Made by a program: the position numbers and the translations under genes. A DNA stretch of 64,000 nt from Streptomyces phaeolivaceus (GTDB lineage: Bacteria; Actinomycetota; Actinomycetes; Streptomycetales; Streptomycetaceae): positions 8,060,001 through 8,124,000 of the forward strand of contig NZ_CP045096.1 of assembly GCF_009184865.1 (NCBI RefSeq), written 5' to 3'. Shown piece by piece: positions 54,273-64,000 of this stretch. Below the pieces are notes generated by a model that was not told where the DNA came from, ran no database searches, and saw only the letters and a program-made list of their open reading frames with translations. How positions within the stretch are numbered: position 1 is the first letter of the stretch; each line of letters opens with the position of its first letter.

Positions 54273-56080
54273 CGGGACACTCCCATGCGGTCGAGGGTCG
54301 CGGACAGCACGGCCACGGCGTCGCAGCCCGCGAAGACATAGGCGTCGACATCGGTGTACTGCCCGGGACGGCCGGCGAGGAACACATGCGAGGCGCCGGC
54401 GGCCTTCAGCTCGGCCGCCACGGTCGCGGCCCGCTCCTCGTACAGCGCGTCACTGGAGCACAGACAGGCCTCCGTGGCGCCGCTCTCCTCGAACGTGCCC
54501 CCGGTGACGGGCTCGATGCCGCCCGCCTGGAAGAGGTTGGCCGCGAAGGTGGTCCGGGCGGTGTGGGCGGCGGCGGGGCCGAGGGAGGCCAGATGGACGC
54601 GGGGCCGGGAGCCGGTCGCGGCCAGATGGGCGTCCGAACGGGCGCGCAGCGCCTCGAACGCCTCGTCGCGGCTGACGCGGGGCAGCCCGCCGGACGGCGG
54701 CCCGGGGGCGGGCTCGCGGACCACCGGCTTCTCGGCCAGATGCGGGAACTCGCTGACGCCGGTGACCGGTTCGCGGCGCTTGGCCAGCTTGGCGCTGCGG
54801 GCCGCCCAGGTCTCGGCGAGACGGTCCCGTACGGTGCCGGAGCGCAGCGCGGCGGCCTGACCGCCCGCGCGCTCGATCTCCTGGAAGAACTCCCAACCCG
54901 CGTGGGCCAGTTCGTCGGTCAGCCGCTCCACGTACCAGGAGCCGCCCGCCGGGTCGATCACCCGGGCGAGATGGGACTCCTCGATCAGGATGGTGGAGGT
55001 GTTGCGGGCGATACGCCGGGCGAACGCGTCCGGCAGTCCCAGCGTGTGGTCGAAGGGCAGCACGGTGACGGAGTCGGCGCCGCCCGCCCCGGCCGCCAGC
55101 GTGGCGATGGTCGTGCGCAGCATGTTCACCCAGGGGTCCCGGCGCGTCATCATCACCGGCGAGGTCACCGCGGTCTGTGTCTGCGCCCCGGCGGCGGGTG
55201 CCCCGCACACCTCGGCGACCCGCGCCCACAGCCGCCGCGCGGCCCGCAGCTTGGCGATCGTCAGAAACTGGTCGGCGGTCGCCGCGTACCGGAACTCCAG
55301 CTGTCCACAGGCCTGTTCGACGCCGAGTCCGGCCCCGGTCAGCTCCCGCAGATAGGCGACGCCGGTCGCCAGCGAGGCACCCAGTTCTTGTGCGGCCGAG
55401 CCGCCGGCCTCGTGGTACGGCAGGGCGTCCACGGTCAGGGCGCGCAGCCCCGGGTACTCCTCGGCGCACAGCCGGGCGAGGCCGACGACCGGTGCGACGT
55501 CGTACGTCTGTCCGGTGCGGGCCTCGTGGCCGAGGGGGTCGGCGCCCAGATTGCCGCGCGCCGCCTCCTTGGTGACACCCCGTTCGGCGTACAGCCGCAG
55601 CAACTCCCGGGCGGCGGGCTCGACCTCGGCGCCCGCGTCCAGGACGACCGGGGCGAGATCGAGATAGACGCCGTCGAGGACCCGGGCGAGCGACGACACG
55701 GGGATACCGGACTCGCCGAGCACCAGCCACAGGGAGGTGACGCCGTTCTCCAGATCCGCGAGCACCGCGTCGTTGTCCGCCGCCGTGTGCCGCTGGCGTA
55801 CGTCCCAGCCGCCGACGGTGTTCCCCGCGGCCCGTCCTCCTCGGACGAAGGGCGCGAAGCCGGGGAAACCCGGAGGGGGCGCGGTGTCGTGCGCGGTGTA
55901 GAGGGGACGGGTGCGCAGCCCGTCCTCCAGCGCGGTGGACAGGGCTTCCTCGGCCTGAGCGCCCTCGACGTCCTTGCCCGACTTGCGCAGCACGCCCGCA
56001 ACGAGGCGCTGCCACTGCTCGTGGGTGGCGTCAGGGAACTCGGCGGCCAGCTCAAGCCCGTCGTCAGGCAGGACCGTCAT
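54269..56080 (-). CDS. mutA: Methylmalonyl-CoA mutase small subunit
   Basis: 603 residues. Same two-domain layout as MutB but catalytically degenerate: the barrel part keeps [20 protein letters not shown] and [20 protein letters not shown], while the C-terminal B12-like domain lacks the DxHxxG ligand ([20 protein letters not shown]). Forms the heterodimer with MutB. First gene of the operon. The 212-bp divergent region to the copper-chaperone remnant shows no B12 riboswitch that I can recognise. Confidence 0.95.
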   Translation of the reverse strand: MTVLPDDGLELAAEFPDATHEQWQRLVAGVLRKSGKDVEGAQAEEALSTALEDGLRTRPLYTAHDTAPPPGFPGFAPFVRGGRAAGNTVGGWDVRQRHTAADNDAVLADLENGVTSLWLVLGESGIPVSSLARVLDGVYLDLAPVVLDAGAEVEPAARELLRLYAERGVTKEAARGNLGADPLGHEARTGQTYDVAPVVGLARLCAEEYPGLRALTVDALPYHEAGGSAAQELGASLATGVAYLRELTGAGLGVEQACGQLEFRYAATADQFLTIAKLRAARRLWARVAEVCGAPAAGAQTQTAVTSPVMMTRRDPWVNMLRTTIATLAAGAGGADSVTVLPFDHTLGLPDAFARRIARNTSTILIEESHLARVIDPAGGSWYVERLTDELAHAGWEFFQEIERAGGQAAALRSGTVRDRLAETWAARSAKLAKRREPVTGVSEFPHLAEKPVVREPAPGPPSGGLPRVSRDEAFEALRARSDAHLAATGSRPRVHLASLGPAAAHTARTTFAANLFQAGGIEPVTGGTFEESGATEACLCSSDALYEERAATVAAELKAAGASHVFLAGRPGQYTDVDAYVFAGCDAVAVLSATLDRMGVSR

Positions 56081-56292
56081 GCTCGGATGCTAGGCCAGAG
56101 ACACAAAGGAGCAGCAGGGGGCGCGGCTGTGACCTTGCCCTCTCTGGGTCGACCTTGAAATCGGGCGGGTTACCTGCCGGTCACTTATCGGGCCGACGTG
56201 AACGTCATGGGGTCGTCCGTCGTACCTCGTGCCATGCGGCCCCGCGCCCCGGCGGCGCGGTCACCGGGCCGATCGAGGACAGGAGCGACCCC

Positions 56293-56439
56293 ATGGCCGA
56301 GAAGTACTTCACCGTGTTCGGCATGAGCTGCGGCCACTGCGCCACGAGCGTCACCGAGGCGGTCACCGGGGTGTCCGGCGTCACCGAGGTCGATGTCGAC
56401 ATACGGGCCGGTCTGGTGACCGTACGCGGCGAGGCGGTC
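56293..56439 (+). pseudogene. Copper chaperone (CopZ-like) broken after 49 codons
   Basis: MAEKYFTVFGMSCGHCATSV then TEAVTGVSGVTEVDVDIRAG is a standard heavy-metal-associated domain with the copper-binding MxCxxC (MSCGHC). After VTVRGEAV the homology stops; the frame continues as Gly/Arg-rich shadow sequence to 56802. A full domain would need about 20 more residues. The ribosome site (aggacaggagc) is intact. It joins directly to a flotillin tail in another frame. Confidence 0.7.
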
Positions 56440-56440
56440 G

Positions 56441-56890
56441 GCGATCGCGGAGGCGGTACGGCTGGAGGGCGAGGCGGAGGCGGCGGCGATCGGCGCGAAG
56501 GGGGCGGCCGAGGCCGAGGCGATGCGGCAGAAGGCCGACGCGTTCGGACGGTACGGCGACGCGGCGGTGCTGCAGATGCTCGTCGAGGTGCTGCCGCAGG
56601 TCGTCGCCAAGGCGGCCGAACCGCTGGCCGCGGTGGACAAGATGACGGTGATCTCCACGGACGGTGCCGCGCGCATTCCCCGCGTGGTCGCCGAGAACGT
56701 CGCCCAGGGGATCGAACTCCTCGGTTCCACCACGGGGATCGACCTCGCGGAACTTCTGAAGGGCGTTCAGCGCGGTGGCGGCGGTGGTGCCAGGAGTGGT
56801 GACGGCAGTGGTCCGGGCGGTGGCCGGGGGGCCGAGGGGGAGCGCGCGGTGCGTGCCGGTGACAACGGCAGGGTCGAGATCGGCGAGTGA
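56441..56890 (+). pseudogene. C-terminal fragment of a flotillin gene
   Basis: In a frame different from the chaperone, the sequence reads AIAEAVRLEGEAEAAAIGAK then GAAEAEAMRQKADAFGRYGD and LQMLVEVLPQVVAKAAEPLA, and the C-terminal VDKMTVISTDGAARIPRVVA. This is the last third of a bacterial flotillin (coiled coil plus C-terminal region). The SPFH domain is missing. A deletion apparently fused two formerly separate genes. An internal ATG at 56522 could allow expression of the tail. Confidence 0.75.
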
Positions 56891-56904
56891 CAGAATGAGT
56901 CTGA

Positions 56905-57003
56905 GGTAAAGGGAAATGGGTAGCGCTTTACCTATTGTGTGATTTTACCCTTTCGGATTGCGCTAGAATCCTTTACCAAGCGCTAACGCTCTGGTGAGCG
57001 CTT
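56905..57003. promoter_or_regulatory. AT-rich block with several inverted repeats
   Basis: GGTAAAG (56905-56911) pairs with CTTTACC (56926-56932); CTTTACC recurs at 56971-56977; AAGCGCT (56978-56984) pairs with AGCGCTT (56997-57003). A TAGAAT (56964-56969) fits a -10 box on the plus strand without a clear -35. The density of repeats suggests operators or an RNA leader. Confidence 0.45.
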
Positions 57004-57065
57004 ATTTGCTCATTCGTTCGAGTGGTGGTCGGCGGTCCAGCCGACGGCGTGTTGGGGGGCGTGAC

Positions 57066-57164
57066 ATGGGTCGAGTAATCCGCGTGCGCGTCGTGAACGC
57101 CGCTCGCGACGCCGTACCCGATACCGGCCGCGCCGCGCGTCCGAGCGAACGCCCCGCGCACTGA
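57066..57164 (+). CDS. Possible small peptide (32 aa)
   Basis: ATG with a gggggg stretch 6-11 bases upstream, frame MGRVIRVRVVNAARDAVPDT to GRAARPSERPAH. Basic, no signal peptide. It lies between the AT-rich regulatory block and the antiporter, so it could be a leader peptide; equally it may be chance. From its stop to the antiporter start (about 275 bases) nothing else is seen. Confidence 0.25.
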   Translation: MGRVIRVRVVNAARDAVPDTGRAARPSERPAH

Positions 57165-57439
57165 CCCCCTCACCGCCGTAGCGGACGTCCGTCGGCCGCC
57201 CGACGCGCTCGGGCGGCCGACCCGTCCCCGCGGGGAATCCGCGCGCCCGTACGACTCCCACGGCCCCGCCCCGTCGGTGTACGGGGGCCGGGCGGGCCAC
57301 CGACATCCGCGCCACCGGCCGTACGCGATCGGCGCACCCGCACCCCTGCGCCCGTATGCCTTGCACACCCATGCGCATCCGCACGCGCACCACAGGCACA
57401 GACGCCGTCACCGCACTTGTCAACGGAGGACAGACGCCC

Positions 57440-58675
57440 GTGCACAACACCACCGCCATGCTCATCGAACTCGGGGCGATCATCCTCGCCCTGGGGCTGC
57501 TGGGCCGCCTCGCCGGACGGGTGGGATTCTCACCCATACCCCTCTATCTGCTCGCCGGACTCGCCTTCGGCCACGGCGGCATCCTCCCGTTGCGGGCCAG
57601 CGAGGAGTTCGTCGCCACCGGTGCCGAGATCGGCGTCATCCTGCTGCTGCTCCTGCTCGGCCTGGAGTACAGCGCCTCCGAACTCGTCACCAACCTCAAG
57701 ACCCAATACCCCTCCGGCGCGGTCGACTTCGTCCTCAACGCCGCCCCCGGCGCCGCGATGGCGCTGCTGCTCGGCTGGGGGCCGGTCGCCGCCGTCGCCC
57801 TGGCCGGTGTCACCTGGATCTCCTCCTCCGGCGTCATCGCCAAGGTCCTCGGCGATCTGCGCCGCCTCGGCAACCGTGAGACCCCGGTGGTGCTGAGCAT
57901 CCTGGTCCTGGAGGACCTCTCCATGGCGGTCTACCTGCCGATCCTCACCGCCCTGCTCGCCGGGGTGAGTCTGGCGGGCGGCACGCTCACCCTGCTGATC
58001 GCGCTCGGCACCGTGATCACCGTCCTCTACGCGGCCCTGCGACACGGCCGGCTGATCAGCCGCGCCGTCTCCTCCGACAACGCCGAGATGCTCCTCCTCG
58101 TCGTCCTCGGTCTCACGCTCGTCGTCGCCGGAATCGCCCAGCACCTCCAGGTCTCGGCCGCCGTGGGCGCGTTCCTGGTCGGCATCGCGCTGTCCGGTGA
58201 GGTCGCCGAGGGGGCCAGCAGCATCCTGACGCCGCTGCGGGACCTGTTCGCCGCCGTCTTCTTCGTCTTCTTCGGCCTGCACACCGACCCCGCCGACATC
58301 CCGCCCGTCCTCCTGCCGGCCCTCGCGCTGGCCGCCGTCACCACCCTCACGAAGATCGCCACCGGCTACTGGGCGGCCCGGCGGGCCGGAATCTCCGTCA
58401 AGGGCCGCTGGCGGGCGGGCGGAACGCTGGTCGCGCGCGGCGAGTTCTCCATCGTCATCGCCGGGCTCGCGGTCGGCGTCGAGCCCCGCATCGGCCCCCT
58501 CGCCACGGCCTACGTCCTCATCCTGGTCGTCCTCGGCCCCCTCACCGCCCGCTGGACCGAACCCCTGGCCACCCGACTCACCCGCCGCGCCCCGGCCCCG
58601 CCCCGGGAGACAGCGCCGACCCGGCCCGAGCCGGACCCGGAGCCCACGGAGCCGGCCGTCCACGCGAACGCGTGA
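57440..58675 (+). CDS. Cation:proton antiporter (CPA2/KefB-like)
   Basis: 411 residues from a GTG with GGAGGA 10 bases upstream; an upstream extension is hydrophilic and rejected. About 12 hydrophobic spans, from TAMLIELGAIILALGLLGRL to LATAYVLILVVLGPLTARWT, followed by a Pro/Glu-rich tail. Typical CPA2 elements: GVILLLLLLGLEYSASEL, LEDLSMAVYLPILTALLA and FFVFFGLHTDPADIP. The RCK/TrkA-C regulatory subunit that often precedes such genes in Streptomyces is absent. Ion specificity (Na+ or K+) cannot be told. Confidence 0.88.
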   Translation: MHNTTAMLIELGAIILALGLLGRLAGRVGFSPIPLYLLAGLAFGHGGILPLRASEEFVATGAEIGVILLLLLLGLEYSASELVTNLKTQYPSGAVDFVLNAAPGAAMALLLGWGPVAAVALAGVTWISSSGVIAKVLGDLRRLGNRETPVVLSILVLEDLSMAVYLPILTALLAGVSLAGGTLTLLIALGTVITVLYAALRHGRLISRAVSSDNAEMLLLVVLGLTLVVAGIAQHLQVSAAVGAFLVGIALSGEVAEGASSILTPLRDLFAAVFFVFFGLHTDPADIPPVLLPALALAAVTTLTKIATGYWAARRAGISVKGRWRAGGTLVARGEFSIVIAGLAVGVEPRIGPLATAYVLILVVLGPLTARWTEPLATRLTRRAPAPPRETAPTRPEPDPEPTEPAVHANA

Positions 58676-58782
58676 CGGGGTGGGGACTGTGACGGGGGCG
58701 GGAGGCCGGTGACGCGGTCGACCATCGCGGAGCCCGCCGCCCCCGCCATCACCCGATCGCCCACGAACCGAACGGGGAGGAC

Positions 58783-60641
58783 ATGAACACCCAGCACAGG
58801 AACGGCGGAAGTGGCAGAAGCGGCGGAGACCGCGGAGGCGGCAACGACCCGGGCCGCCGGAACGTGGGAGGCGCGGGCGCGACCGCCCGGACGACACCGG
58901 CACCGCCCGCGCCCCGTCCGGGCGCGGATGCCAGGAGCGTGACGGGGGGTGTGAGCGGGGGTGCCCGGAGCGGCGACGGTGGTGGTGCGCGTGCGATCGG
59001 TGTGCGCGCGGTCGGTTCGGGCGCGGTGAGTTCGGGCGCGGGCACGCGGGCCGGGGTCGGTCAGGGTGCGGGCAGGTGGGAGACGGAGACGGTGGCCGGT
59101 GAAGGCGGTGTCGGCCGTGCCCGTGCCGAGCGGCGCGTGACCGGCGGTGGCACGGACGGCTCGCCCGCCGCCGACCACGCTCCGACCACCCGAAAGCCGT
59201 CCGGGGCCCGCGCGGCCGGCCCCGGTGCCACGGGCGGAGTTCCGGTCGGCGCCAGGGCGGGTGGCTCAGGCTCGGTCGGCTCCGGTGCGTTCGGCCGGGG
59301 ACCGGTCGACCCCGGCGCACTCGGCCTGGCGCCGGTCGCCCGTGAGTCAGCCGGCCCCGGTGCGGTCGGCCGAGTCGCCGCCGACGCCCGTGCACCCGTC
59401 CCCGCTCCAGCCGCCCATGAGCCGACTGGGCCTCGCGCCGCCACCCCCGGCGCACGTGTCCCCGTCCCGGTCACCCCCGGCGCACCCCTCCCCGTCCCCG
59501 TCCCCGTCCCCGTCACCCCCAGCGCAGCAGCCGGCCCCTCGTCGGTCGCGCCCACCACCCCCACCCCTGCACATCCCACCCCGGCCGAGGGCTTCCTCGA
59601 CGGGTTCGAGCAGGTGCTCGCGGACGCCGCGCCCACCGGTCGTCGACTGACGCGGGACGAGATCGAGTCGCGTCGGGCGCTCGGGGCGCGCGCCGCCGAG
59701 GCCGGGCACGGCTGGCGGTCGCTGGTGCGGGCGCATCTCGTGGCCGGACGGGACAACTGGCCGAGGGCGGCCGACCCGGACAGCGTCCTCGCCGTCATCG
59801 AGCAGGCCGTGGACGCGTTCGCCGACGGCTACGAGCGCGCCCAGCGGCTGGTGGTCCGCAAGGAGGAGGCCGCCCGCCGGGAGTTCATCGACGACCTCCT
59901 CCACGGCCGCGGCGACCAGGGCCAACTGGCCGCACGCTCCGAACGGTTCGGGCTGCGCCTGTCCCGCGCGCACGCGGTCGCCGTGGCCGAGGGCCCGGAG
60001 AAGTACGACGAGACCGACCCCGTACCCCGGCAGGTGGCCGGCGAACTCTTCGCCCGCTTCGAGAACCGCCGCATCCTGTTCACCACCAGGACGGCCGCAT
60101 GGTGTGCGTCGCCCCCGGCGACCAGGACGACGTCCTCACCCACTTCGCCAAACACTCCTACGCCGCCACCGGCCGCGCCCAGGTCGCCATCGGCCGCTCC
60201 CGGCCCGGCACGGTCGGCATCGGCCACAGCTACGAGGAGGCCCTCAACGCCCTGGACGTGGCCCAGCGCATGGGCTTCGACGAACCACTGCTGCGCGCCG
60301 CCGACCTGCTGGTCTTCCCCGTACTGGCCCGGGACCGGCAGGCACTCGTCGACCTGGTGAGCAGCACGCTCGGCCCACTGGAGCAGGCACGCGGCGGGGC
60401 ACAGCCCCTGCTCGACACCCTCACCGCGTACTTCGACACGGGCTGTGTGGCCGCCTCGACCGCCCGGCGGCTCTCCCTCAGCGTGCGCGCCCTCACCTAC
60501 CGCCTGGCCCGCGTCCACACCCTCACCGGTGTCGACCCGGCCGACCCCACCGACCGCTACACCCTCCAGACCGCGGTCCTCGGCGCCCGCCTCCTCGACT
60601 GGCCCACGAGACCCCTGAGTTCCACGGAGACGACTCCCTGA
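58783..60641 (+). pseudogene. PucR-type regulator with a one-base frameshift
   Basis: The first frame runs from MNTQHRNGGSGRSGGDRGGG through an extremely long Gly/Ala/Pro/Val-rich segment (about 260 residues) into a conserved helical region (ESRRALGARAAEAGHGWRSL; RREFIDDLLHGRGDQGQLAA) to FENRRILFTT. Homology then jumps frame: DGRMVCVAPGDQDDVLTHFA and the C-terminal helix-turn-helix LSVRALTYRLARVHTLTGVD, ending at 60641. Loss of one A near 60088 (caccaccagg) explains it. Either a real mutation or a sequencing error; without it the protein would be about 619 residues. Confidence 0.8.
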
Positions 60642-60809
60642 CGGCCCCGGGCCCCGGCCTCGCCCCGGCCCGGGTGGCGGCGCCGTGGTCGTTGGGGTTC
60701 GGCCATTCCGAGCCACTGGCCGGTGGGGGTCTGGCGTCGGGTGAGGAGCCCGAGCATCGTGGACCCCTAGGGCTTCGAGTGGCGGCACACACATGACCGG
60801 TGGGCCTCG

Positions 60810-63800
60810 GTGAGCAAGAGCCTTGGGGGACAGGTGGAGTTCCGGGTGCTGGGGCCGGTCGAGGTCTGGCTCCACGGGCAGCGGCTGCCGCCGTTCCCGC
60901 GCAAGCCGACCGCGCTGCTCACCGCCGGGCTGATGGAGGCGGGAAAGCTGGTGTCGGTCGACCGGCTGGTCGACGCCGTGTGGGGGGACCGGCCACCGGC
61001 GTCGGCGGCCAAGCTGGTGCAGGGGTACGTCCTCCGGCTGAGACAGGTGCTCCACGGCAAGGACACCCGCGAAGTGATCACGACCCGGCCCCGTGGCTAT
61101 GTGTTCGAGCCCGAGGAGGGACAGCTGGACCTTCAGCTGTTCCAGGCGCTGCTGGAACGCGCGCACAGGGCGGCGGCACGGGGCGAACACGGCGGCGCGG
61201 CCGACCTCTTCGAGAAGGCGCTGGGGCTCTGGCGCGGCCCCGCGCTGGGCGCTCCCACGACCCCGCTGCTGCGGGCCGAGGCGACACGGCTGGAGGAGAT
61301 CCGGCTGGCCACCGTGGAGCGCCTGCTCGACGCGCGCCTGGACCTGGGCGGCGGAGCGGAACTGATCGGCGACCTCACCGGGCTGGTGGCCGAACATCCG
61401 CTGAGGGAACGATTGCGGGTGCAGCTCATCACCGCCCTGGACCGCTGCGGACGCCGGGCGGACGCCCTGGCCGCGTACCGCGACGGCCGCCGTCGGCTGC
61501 ACACCGAGCTGGGCATCGAACCCGGCCCGGAACTCCGGGAAGTGAACGCCCGCCTGCTGGTGCCCGACCGGCCGGGCCGGCCCGGCCGGGGCGGAGCCGC
61601 CGGGGAGGAGCGCGCACGGTGGGAGGTGCGCCGGCCCGCGCCGCGCGCGGCGCCGGCGCCCGTGCAGCTGCCCGCCGCGCCGAAGTGGCTGACCGGCCGC
61701 GAGACGGAGACGGCCCGCCTGGAGGGCGCGCTGCGAGACGGCGGGGAGCACAGCCGGATCTGCGTCGTGCACGGCATGGCGGGCGTGGGCAAGACCGCGC
61801 TGACGCTGTATGTCGCGCACCGGGTCGCGACGGCCTTCCCGGACGGACAGCTCCATGCCGTACTGGGCGGCGGGGACCCGACCCGGCCGGCCGACCCCGC
61901 CGAGATCCTCGCGGGTTTCCTGCGCGCGCTGGGCATCGGACCGGGCCAGATCCCCTCGTCGCTGCCCGAACGGGCCGCCGCGTTCCGTACGGTGCTGGCC
62001 GGTCTGAAGGCGCTCGTGGTGCTCGACGACGCCGCCGGTGAGGAGCAGGTGCGGTCCCTGCTGCCGGGCGCGAGCAGCAGGAGCGCCGTGCTGATCAGCA
62101 GCCGCAAGGCCCTGCACGGCCTGGACTCGGTCGAGCGGGTGGGCCTGGAGGTACTCGACCCCGCCCACGCCGTGCGGCTTCTGGCGCGGCTCGCGGGCTC
62201 CGACAGGACGACGGCGGAGCCCGAGGCGGCGGCCGAGATCGCCCAGCTGTCCGGAGGGCTCCCGCTGGCGCTGCGGATCGCGGGATCCCGGCTCCGGACC
62301 CGCAGCGCCTGGCCGCTCGGCGCCCTGGCCGAACGGCTCCGCGACGAACACGCCCGGCTGGACGAGATGGCCTCCGGCGACCTGGACGTACGCGCGGGGA
62401 TCGAGGTCAGCTACCGCGCGCTGCCGGAGCCGGAACGCCTGGTCTTCCGCAGGCTCGGCATGCTCGAATCACCCGATCTCGCGCCCTGGGTGGCCGCACC
62501 GCTCGCCGACATCGACATGTCCGACGCGGAGCGCCTGGTCGACCGGCTCGCCGACGCCCATCTGCTGGAGCCGCTGGGCGCCGACCACACGGGCCGCGTA
62601 CGGTACCGCTTCCACGACCTGGTCCGGCTGTACGCCAGGGAACGGGCCGACCTGGAGGACACCCGGCGGGACCGCTCCTCGGCACTGTCCCGGCTGCTGC
62701 GTACCTGGCTGGCGCTCAGCCGCCGGGCCGGGGACCTCGAACCCACCGGGCTGGCACACCTCGTACCCCGGCGGGCCGCCGGGGAGGCCGACACGGCACT
62801 CGGCGAACGGCTGCTGGCCGATCCGCGCGCGTGGCTCCAGGCCGAGCACGGTTCGCTGGTGGCCGGGGTGGTGCTGGCCGCGCGCCTCGATCTCCTCGAG
62901 GAGGCGTGCGACCTGGCCTCGGTGCTCGTCCAGGCGTCGTTCCGGGTGAACAACCAGTTCGACGAGTGGCAGCGCACGCACGACGCCGCCCTCGCCGCCG
63001 TCCGCCGGGCGGCGAACCCGCGCGGCGAGGCCGTACTGCTCACCGGCCTCGGGCAACTCCGCTACGAGCAGGACCGGTTCGACGAGGCCGACCGCTACTT
63101 CCGCGAGGCGCTGGCCGGGTTCGTACGGCTGGGCGACATCGGCGGGCAGGCCACGGCTCTGGCGGGGATCGCCGTCGTCGGCAAGGAGCGGGGCAACTTC
63201 ACCGAGGCGACGGCCTGTCTGGAACAGGCCCTGTCCGCCTTCGAGGCACTCGGGGACGCCGCGGGGGCGGCCGGCGCACTCTACGACCTCGGGGCGATCC
63301 TGCGGGAGAAGGGCAACTCCGAGGAGGCGACGGCCCAGCTGCGGAAGGCACTCGCGATCCACCGGTCGATCGGCAGCCGGCGCGGTGAGGGGCTGGTCCT
63401 GCGCGCGATCGGCCTGGTGCACCGCGCGGACGGCGACCTGGCGCGCGCCGAGGAACAGTGCGCGCGCGCCCTCGACCTGCTGCGCTCGGTCGGTGACCGG
63501 CTGATGGAGGCTTACGCCGTACAGGCGTTGGCCAAGGTCCGCTTCCGGCTGCGGCCCGACGACACGGAACTGCCCGCGCTGCTCGGCGCGCTACGGGTGT
63601 GCCGGGAACTGGACGACGTGTTCGGTGAGGCACTGCTGCTGCGCACCCTCGGCGAACTGCACCTCGCCCAGGGGCGGGTGGACCACGCGTCGGCCTGTCT
63701 CCGGCAGGCGCTGGACCTCTGGACACGGCTGAGGCATCCGCTGTTCCGCGCCCGCACCCTGCGTGACCTGTCCCGGCTCCACGAACTCCTCGGCGACCGG

Positions 63801-63920
63801 CCCGGCGCCCGCGCGCTGCGCCAGGAGGCGCTGCTGACGTTCCGTCGCTACGGCACCCGGGAGTACGCCGAACTGCGGGCCGTCGAGGAGACGGACCCGA
63901 GCGCGGTGCCCGGCAGATGA
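60810..63920 (+). CDS. SARP-type regulator with NB-ARC and TPR domains (AfsR-like)
   Basis: 1036 residues from a GTG; the ribosome site is weak. Winged-helix OmpR-like DNA-binding domain (about 10-95; PTALLTAGLMEAGKLVSVDR), bacterial activation domain BTAD (about 100-245; YRDGRRRLHTELGIEPGPEL), NB-ARC ATPase (P-loop MAGVGKTAL near 325; VVLDDAAGEEQVRSLLPGAS), then TPR repeats (about 740-1020; EATACLEQALSAFEALGDAA). Architecture as in AfsR, a regulator of secondary metabolism. No biosynthetic cluster is adjacent. It follows the frameshifted PucR gene after 168 bp. Complete; stop TGA at 63918-63920. Confidence 0.93.
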   Translation: MSKSLGGQVEFRVLGPVEVWLHGQRLPPFPRKPTALLTAGLMEAGKLVSVDRLVDAVWGDRPPASAAKLVQGYVLRLRQVLHGKDTREVITTRPRGYVFEPEEGQLDLQLFQALLERAHRAAARGEHGGAADLFEKALGLWRGPALGAPTTPLLRAEATRLEEIRLATVERLLDARLDLGGGAELIGDLTGLVAEHPLRERLRVQLITALDRCGRRADALAAYRDGRRRLHTELGIEPGPELREVNARLLVPDRPGRPGRGGAAGEERARWEVRRPAPRAAPAPVQLPAAPKWLTGRETETARLEGALRDGGEHSRICVVHGMAGVGKTALTLYVAHRVATAFPDGQLHAVLGGGDPTRPADPAEILAGFLRALGIGPGQIPSSLPERAAAFRTVLAGLKALVVLDDAAGEEQVRSLLPGASSRSAVLISSRKALHGLDSVERVGLEVLDPAHAVRLLARLAGSDRTTAEPEAAAEIAQLSGGLPLALRIAGSRLRTRSAWPLGALAERLRDEHARLDEMASGDLDVRAGIEVSYRALPEPERLVFRRLGMLESPDLAPWVAAPLADIDMSDAERLVDRLADAHLLEPLGADHTGRVRYRFHDLVRLYARERADLEDTRRDRSSALSRLLRTWLALSRRAGDLEPTGLAHLVPRRAAGEADTALGERLLADPRAWLQAEHGSLVAGVVLAARLDLLEEACDLASVLVQASFRVNNQFDEWQRTHDAALAAVRRAANPRGEAVLLTGLGQLRYEQDRFDEADRYFREALAGFVRLGDIGGQATALAGIAVVGKERGNFTEATACLEQALSAFEALGDAAGAAGALYDLGAILREKGNSEEATAQLRKALAIHRSIGSRRGEGLVLRAIGLVHRADGDLARAEEQCARALDLLRSVGDRLMEAYAVQALAKVRFRLRPDDTELPALLGALRVCRELDDVFGEALLLRTLGELHLAQGRVDHASACLRQALDLWTRLRHPLFRARTLRDLSRLHELLGDRPGARALRQEALLTFRRYGTREYAELRAVEETDPSAVPGR

Positions 63921-64000
63921 GCTGAACCAGGACTGAACCGGCACTGCGCTCGGGCTGTACCACCGTCTCCCACAGTGAGAGGGCAACGAGGAAACGAAGG

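Noticed and set aside
53860..54387. 175-codon minus-strand frame at the mutA/mutB junction
   Set aside because: Out-of-frame shadow of mutB; the coupled mutA-mutB frames explain the region.
56081..56292. Cobalamin riboswitch upstream of mutA
   Set aside because: No B12-box-like conserved core was seen in the divergent region.
60810..63920. Pathway-specific regulator of a biosynthetic cluster
   Set aside because: The protein is AfsR-like, but no biosynthetic genes are within the window.

Overview
The window is high-GC actinobacterial DNA, almost certainly a Streptomyces chromosome. Support: third-position G/C bias; many 4-base GTGA/ATGA start-stop overlaps; lineage-typical families (Hen1/Pnkp RNA repair, SARP-NB-ARC-TPR regulator, PucR/CdaR regulators, class F sortases, SepF-like protein, arginine deiminase next to ornithine carbamoyltransferase); and a dispersed hairpin repeat around the core gggcgcgggg. 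No rRNA, tRNA, CRISPR array or prophage was found.

Layout. 1-770: class F sortase (cut by the window edge) with a C-terminally anchored surface protein. 0.9-5.2 kb: a one-polypeptide nitrate reductase fused to a CysJ-like flavoprotein, with a GlnR-like box upstream. 5.5-9.1 kb: SepF-like protein, P-loop ATPase plus MazG-like pair, a DnaA-box pair and small proteins. 9.4-14.7 kb: LLM oxidoreductase and the Hen1-Pnkp RNA repair operon. 14.9-16.8 kb: a squalene/phytoene-synthase-like domain fused to a cis-prenyltransferase. 16.9-18.9 kb: SPFH protein plus NAD-kinase-like protein behind a promoter covered by an inverted repeat. 19.1-21.9 kb: arginine deiminase, ornithine carbamoyltransferase and an anti-sigma-like ATPase. 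22.3-25.5 kb and 31.2-35.6 kb: two halves of an aryl-CoA degradation set (enoyl-CoA hydratase, two-domain aryl-CoA oxygenase/reductase; PaaX-like repressor, aryl-CoA ligase, acyl-CoA dehydrogenase, RidA). Between the halves, 25.9-31.2 kb, is a tightly packed six-gene operon that makes PAPS (cysN, cysD, cysC) and encodes a sulfotransferase and a glycosyltransferase.

35.7-44.3 kb is an 8.57-kb insertion that splits a small DUF5999-type gene. The two halves survive at either end and a 13-bp direct repeat flanks the insert. It carries an IS630 element with intact ends, gene remnants, a lipoprotein, a DNRLRE/Ig-repeat/trypsin protein of about 1540 residues and a chimeric transposase. 44.7-51.0 kb: secreted proteins, Tat-exported beta-carbonic anhydrase, PucR regulator, Tat-exported FAD dehydrogenase, and a second sortase F/surface-protein pair. 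51.1-56.1 kb: methylmalonyl-CoA mutase (two subunits) with the MeaB GTPase. 56.3-56.9 kb: a scar joining a broken copper chaperone to the tail of a flotillin. 57.4-63.9 kb: cation/proton antiporter, a frameshifted PucR regulator and a SARP-type regulator.

The most notable items are the dedicated sulfation operon, the prenyltransferase fusion, the split-gene insertion, repeat elements captured inside coding regions (Pnkp and the aryl-CoA oxygenase), the SPFH/NAD-kinase-like pair, and two sortase loci with non-canonical sorting motifs. No wholly new defence or mobile system could be established from sequence alone.
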